From an uncultured Sutterella sp. (GTDB taxonomy: Bacteria > Pseudomonadota > Gammaproteobacteria > Burkholderiales > Burkholderiaceae_F): a stretch of DNA of 33,450 nt. The stretch is from assembly GCA_937943605.1 (NCBI GenBank), contig CALEAW010000092.1, forward strand, positions 1 through 33,450. The letters are read 5' to 3'. How positions within the stretch are numbered: position 1 is the stretch's first letter; the number at the start of each line of letters is the position of its first letter. Shown here in pieces: positions 30,259 to 33,450 of this stretch. The notes under the pieces were generated by a model. The model had not been told where the DNA came from, did not search any database, and saw nothing but the letters and a program-made list of their open reading frames with translations. A program made the position numbers and the translations under genes.

Positions 30259-30995
30259 GGCTTCAAACGCTTTTCAAAGTGCTGGTAGTCTTTGAGTGAC
30301 TTCCAGTCACCACCCCAAATCCAACCGCGCTCTTTAAAGAGCTGTAGCATCAGGTCACCCTCTTCAATACCATAGGGTACTTGAGGACCACGTTTGATCC
30401 AGACTCGACCGCCTTCAGGCTGCACGATGGTGTGACCGTTTTTGGTTTTGACGTAAGGGTTATACAAGGGATTGATGTCAATCGCGATGCCACGCGCGTG
30501 TGGCGACAGTTTGCGACTGCCTTTCACGACACGGCAATTAAAGGCTGACGAATTGTTAGCCATCATGCTTCGTTCATCGTCAGCGCCATAGTCGTCAATC
30601 AAGACCATGCGCTCGATCGGATAGCCTTGGATATAGAGCGCCTCAAAAATCTCAATAAGGTCAGCGGCGACACTTTTATGGACGATCAATTCACCGTGTC
30701 GAATATGCCCGTGGCCATCGTGATGAAGTACTCGTAAATATCTAAAGTCTTGACGGTCGTGACCACAAACCGCTTTCCAAGAGTGGCCGTTAATGCGCTT
30801 AAAGACTTTGTCGTTGATTGGTTGAGTGGTAAAGAACGCGCTGCTCCCTTTTTGGCGTAAGGCATCATCAGACACAATGGGACCAGCAACCGTTGGTTGC
30901 GTCAGCATGAGCGTACTCATGATCAAGCTACTCACGATTAATCGCGGTCGTTTAAACAAATGATTCCAACGAAGATGCCTACCAAGACGATGCAT
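30255..30995 (-). CDS. Secreted M15-family (M15C/DD-peptidase-like) metallopeptidase
   Basis: This 246-aa protein has an N-terminal hydrophobic signal (about 18-38, LIVSSLIMSTLMLTQPTVAG). The zinc site is typical of M15C L-alanyl-D-glutamate/DD-peptidases: SPHARGIAIDINPLYNPYV near 168-186 with His and Asp ligands, and GWIWGGDW...DYQHFEKRL at the C terminus with the last His. A conserved GAD-ERSMMANNSSAFNCR segment lies upstream. Such enzymes cut peptidoglycan stem peptides, in the periplasm here. The gene starts ten bases after the rluA-like stop, with AGAGG seven bases before its ATG, so the two form an operon. Its stop codon overlaps that of the convergent unknown gene. Confidence 0.8.
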   Translation of the reverse strand: MHRLGRHLRWNHLFKRPRLIVSSLIMSTLMLTQPTVAGPIVSDDALRQKGSSAFFTTQPINDKVFKRINGHSWKAVCGHDRQDFRYLRVLHHDGHGHIRHGELIVHKSVAADLIEIFEALYIQGYPIERMVLIDDYGADDERSMMANNSSAFNCRVVKGSRKLSPHARGIAIDINPLYNPYVKTKNGHTIVQPEGGRVWIKRGPQVPYGIEEGDLMLQLFKERGWIWGGDWKSLKDYQHFEKRLKP

Positions 30996-31005
30996 AAAGC
31001 GCCTC

Positions 31006-32376
31006 TTAGAAATTCGGAAAGTCAGCGGGTGCGACCACTGTGAGTGGTTCGCCCGTCATGGGATGCACGATCGAAAGGGACGCAGCGTGTAGGCATAAGC
31101 GTCTTGTGCGTGTTTCTTCAAGTAACCCACCATGCCCATAGAAGGGATCGCCATCAATCGGGCAGTTTAGCCCTTCGGGGTGGGCACAATGCATACGGAG
31201 TTGATGCGTGCGACCCGTGATCGGGGAGAGTTCAACGAGGGTTTTAAGGCCAGATTGGGTCGACACTGTATTTGTCACGCGATAGGTGGTTACCGCTTCA
31301 CGACCGCCTTGATCTTCAGGGAGAATGGCTTGCTTGGGACGGTCAAACCAATTGAGCGCAATGGGTAACGAAATCGTCCCATGAGTCGCTTCAATCGTAC
31401 CTTCAAGGCGCGCGACATAGGTTTTATGGGCGTGCCGATCACTAAAGGCTTTATTTAATGGACGTAAAGCCTCTTTGGTTTTGGCAAACGCTAAGACGCC
31501 TGAAGTGCCCATGTCTAAGCGATGAATGACAAAGAGTTCACCATAGGTTGCTTCAAGGATCGATTTGGCACTCACAGTTTCACTGCCGCCAGGCACTGAC
31601 GATAAGCGCGCTGGTTTATTGATGACCAAGAGATGATCATCTTCATAGAGAATCGGCAAAGCCGGTACCGTCAACGGGTCTTGCTGTGGCTTGGCATCGT
31701 CGTGGGGATGTTCCTCTAACCCAAAAGCCAAAATAAAGCGTGCGCCTGACGTTGGCGCATAAAACGTTTGATCAAAGCGAATGTCCCAAGCGGGCGAGGG
31801 ACCCACCCACCATTCGGTGAGACCGATGACACGAGGACGGGAGTCTTTAAAGCGTCCCTTTGCTAAAGAAGCGTTAAAGGCTAAAAGAAGTTGCACAGAT
31901 GGTGACAATACGCCATCCAACAAAAAGCCACGCCACAAGGCGCGTCGTACGGCTTGCTCTCGACCCCCATGGTCGTCGTCACGCTTAGGAAAGGGCGCAA
32001 AGACTTCATCTATCAGGGTGTGCAACGTTTTGGTCTGCCCTAAGCCATTGGTCAATACGATCGTTGGTACATCATCGTCTTCGAGTCCTGGCCAAATATC
32101 AGCAGCCAATGTGCTTTGCCACGGTGCTTTGCCTACGTCCGACAAGGGTCGCGTTGCGTAATAAGCCGTGATGGCGTCGTCTTTAATCGCTAAAAGCACG
32201 CCGACACGTCCCATAAAACCATCAGGTAGCCAACCTGCTGCCATTAACGCTTTTTGGGCAGCCTTAGCATGCTCGTCAGGGGCACTCGTATAGGGGCACG
32301 CAAGGCGTGCGGGGCATGGCCCTAAAGTCGGCACGGGTAGACTAAAGAAATCGTGAATCGAGTCGCTAATCGGCAT
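31006..32376 (-). CDS. RluA-family pseudouridine synthase with long N-terminal extension
   Basis: From the ATG at 32376 the protein has 456 aa; an in-frame start at 32463 would add 29 residues that look like leader sequence. The C-terminal 220 residues are RluA-like: ILYEDDHLLVINKPARLSSVPGG, then FVIHRLDMGTSGVLAFAKT with the catalytic Asp, TYVARLEG, RPKQAI near the tRNA/rRNA-binding region, and PITGRTHQLRMHCAHP. E. coli RluA is 219 aa and modifies 23S rRNA and tRNA. The preceding 240 residues resemble the N-terminal domain of the long RluA-type proteins of other Gram-negatives (CPYTSAPDEHAKAAQKALMAAG, GRVGVLLAI), whose task is unclear. It is followed by the M15 gene after ten bases. Confidence 0.8.
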   Translation of the reverse strand: MPISDSIHDFFSLPVPTLGPCPARLACPYTSAPDEHAKAAQKALMAAGWLPDGFMGRVGVLLAIKDDAITAYYATRPLSDVGKAPWQSTLAADIWPGLEDDDVPTIVLTNGLGQTKTLHTLIDEVFAPFPKRDDDHGGREQAVRRALWRGFLLDGVLSPSVQLLLAFNASLAKGRFKDSRPRVIGLTEWWVGPSPAWDIRFDQTFYAPTSGARFILAFGLEEHPHDDAKPQQDPLTVPALPILYEDDHLLVINKPARLSSVPGGSETVSAKSILEATYGELFVIHRLDMGTSGVLAFAKTKEALRPLNKAFSDRHAHKTYVARLEGTIEATHGTISLPIALNWFDRPKQAILPEDQGGREAVTTYRVTNTVSTQSGLKTLVELSPITGRTHQLRMHCAHPEGLNCPIDGDPFYGHGGLLEETRTRRLCLHAASLSIVHPMTGEPLTVVAPADFPNF

Positions 32377-32463
32377 GAGGCATCCAAGGACGAAAGAATC
32401 CTGACATTTTAAAGGATCAATGGCGGCGTGGGCGCAGTCCGAATCCAACCTGAAGCGTGCCAT

Positions 32464-33450
32464 CGGTGCGTCAAAGTGGCGTCAGCGGGGCGCTTGGCAG
32501 TGCTTTAGAGTGCCTCAATGGTATAAAAAGTGTTGCGTATAAATACCTAGTTTTGTACTTTCTTGTTGATTGAAGGAGATAAAGCGGGGGGATCGCTTCT
32601 CTCGCATTGAAAAGCGAGCTTGTCGAAGTTGTTGAGTGTGTTCAGTTGGATCTGGCTGGTCGGTGTTAATGATTAACTTAGGCTCTCTAAAGGGCAAAAG
32701 TCACAAAAGCTGAATTGTCGTTCAGTCTCTTTCTTGGCGTGAGATGAGTACTCTAAGGCCGCTCGTCATGGTCTGTAGAGGGGCAATTTTGTGGCTTTAG
32801 AGCAACTTATTGCTTACGTAAAAATACGGAAGTTAAAGGGAATGAGTGTAAGAAAGTGTAAACAAGAAGGCCGACAGTTCGTCTTCTTCCACAGGCTGGG
32901 GTCGTCGACGTTGAGCGCAAAAAATCGTGTTGTGTGAACTCAAAGGCCTTTCGTTTGGGGTATTGATGATGCCATTAGCTATGAAACAATGACCGAAAGA
33001 CGATAGAACATGACCGAGAAACGCTAAAGAAATCTCAGCTTGCGTCCGAGCTTTTTAGACAAAAATCGACTGGGAATGAGGAAAATTAGTTGTGAGATTG
33101 GATCAAAACCGTGGATTTTAGGCAAATGCTGAGATCGCTTATCGTGGGTAATATCGTAATAACCCTAGCGAGAGACGCTAAAATTTCATACAAGTCGATT
33201 TGAAAATATGAACTCTTCATTTTTCGTAAGAAAGAGACACGCTTTGTGAGAAATTCGAGTGCCTCGAGCCCCTTGACGGAAATTCGCTAATTTGACGCTA
33301 AGAGGATTAGAATCGTCACATCCGTGGTGAATCAACTATCTGCCTTATTGGGATCTGGTTGCATAGTTTTTATCTCCTAGACTTGTCGGTAGTGACTAGC
33401 CTGAATTTTGCACAAGGTTATCTTCAAAAGAAAAAATTAGTATTTACTGG
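32464..33450. other. Gene-free AT-rich region at the window end
   Basis: About 990 bases with no supported coding frame on either strand; the minus-strand frame 32515-32697 lacks motifs. It holds the promoter side of the rluA-like gene at its left. CGCTAA occurs several times (about 33024, 33175, 33284-33300), but without clear symmetry. A neighbouring gene beyond the window may use the right part as its control region. Confidence 0.5.

Noticed and set aside
32515..32697. 60-codon minus-strand frame upstream of the rluA-like gene
   Set aside because: No family motif and composition typical of non-coding AT-rich sequence.

Overview
The window looks like a chromosomal segment of a Gram-negative host-associated betaproteobacterium. 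The best guess is Sutterellaceae (Parasutterella/Sutterella/Turicimonas-like, Burkholderiales). That placement is inference, not shown by a marker gene. It rests on an ESPR-type extended signal peptide on an autotransporter, a second autotransporter with a C-terminal barrel, a periplasmic FMN/FAD reductase of the flavocytochrome c family, a DcuC carrier, and moderate GC. No rRNA, tRNA, insertion sequence, phage module or CRISPR array was seen.

Layout. 1-785: N-terminal piece of a PMP/ESPR autotransporter, lacking its barrel in this frame. 1468-2394: YddG-like aromatic amino acid exporter. 3053-4081: an unrecognised 213-aa protein behind two adjacent inverted repeats, facing a small XRE regulator. 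4143-6660: three tandem paralogous Tat-like lipoproteins (DUF4878/NTF2-like), the last coupled to a YiiX-like permuted papain-fold protein. 6865-8043: a shortened AAA-ATPase-like protein. 8237-10525: a Rossmann/DUF2520-like protein and an L-2-hydroxyacid dehydrogenase, separated by an unusually motif-rich 537-bp gap.

10838-19581 is the most coherent functional block. It holds a GntR/HutC regulator divergent from dcuC plus an M20 peptidase, then a secreted FMN-FAD reductase. A convergent operon encodes two membrane proteins (DUF3100-like) and an M20D amidohydrolase. Together they look like uptake and hydrolysis of small amide or peptide substrates feeding anaerobic metabolism. The reductase lacks the usual fumarate-reductase active-site residues, so its electron acceptor is probably something else.

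20177-29130 carries DNA-damage genes: a Y-family polymerase UmuC, a detached UmuD whose catalytic Ser and Lys are both replaced, and a UvrA-like protein lacking the UvrB-binding region. They are interleaved with a large autotransporter, a GNAT enzyme, a small unknown gene and a remnant of a Schlafen/AlbA-type domain. 29224-32376: a Sel1-repeat protein, an unknown protein, an M15 peptidase and a RluA-family pseudouridine synthase with a long N-terminal extension. The last kilobase has no convincing gene.

The strongest leads are the catalytically stripped UmuD, the flavin reductase with a rebuilt active site inside a GntR/DcuC/M20 locus, and a recurring GATTCTG + TCGACCTA palindromic element in two separate intergenic regions.
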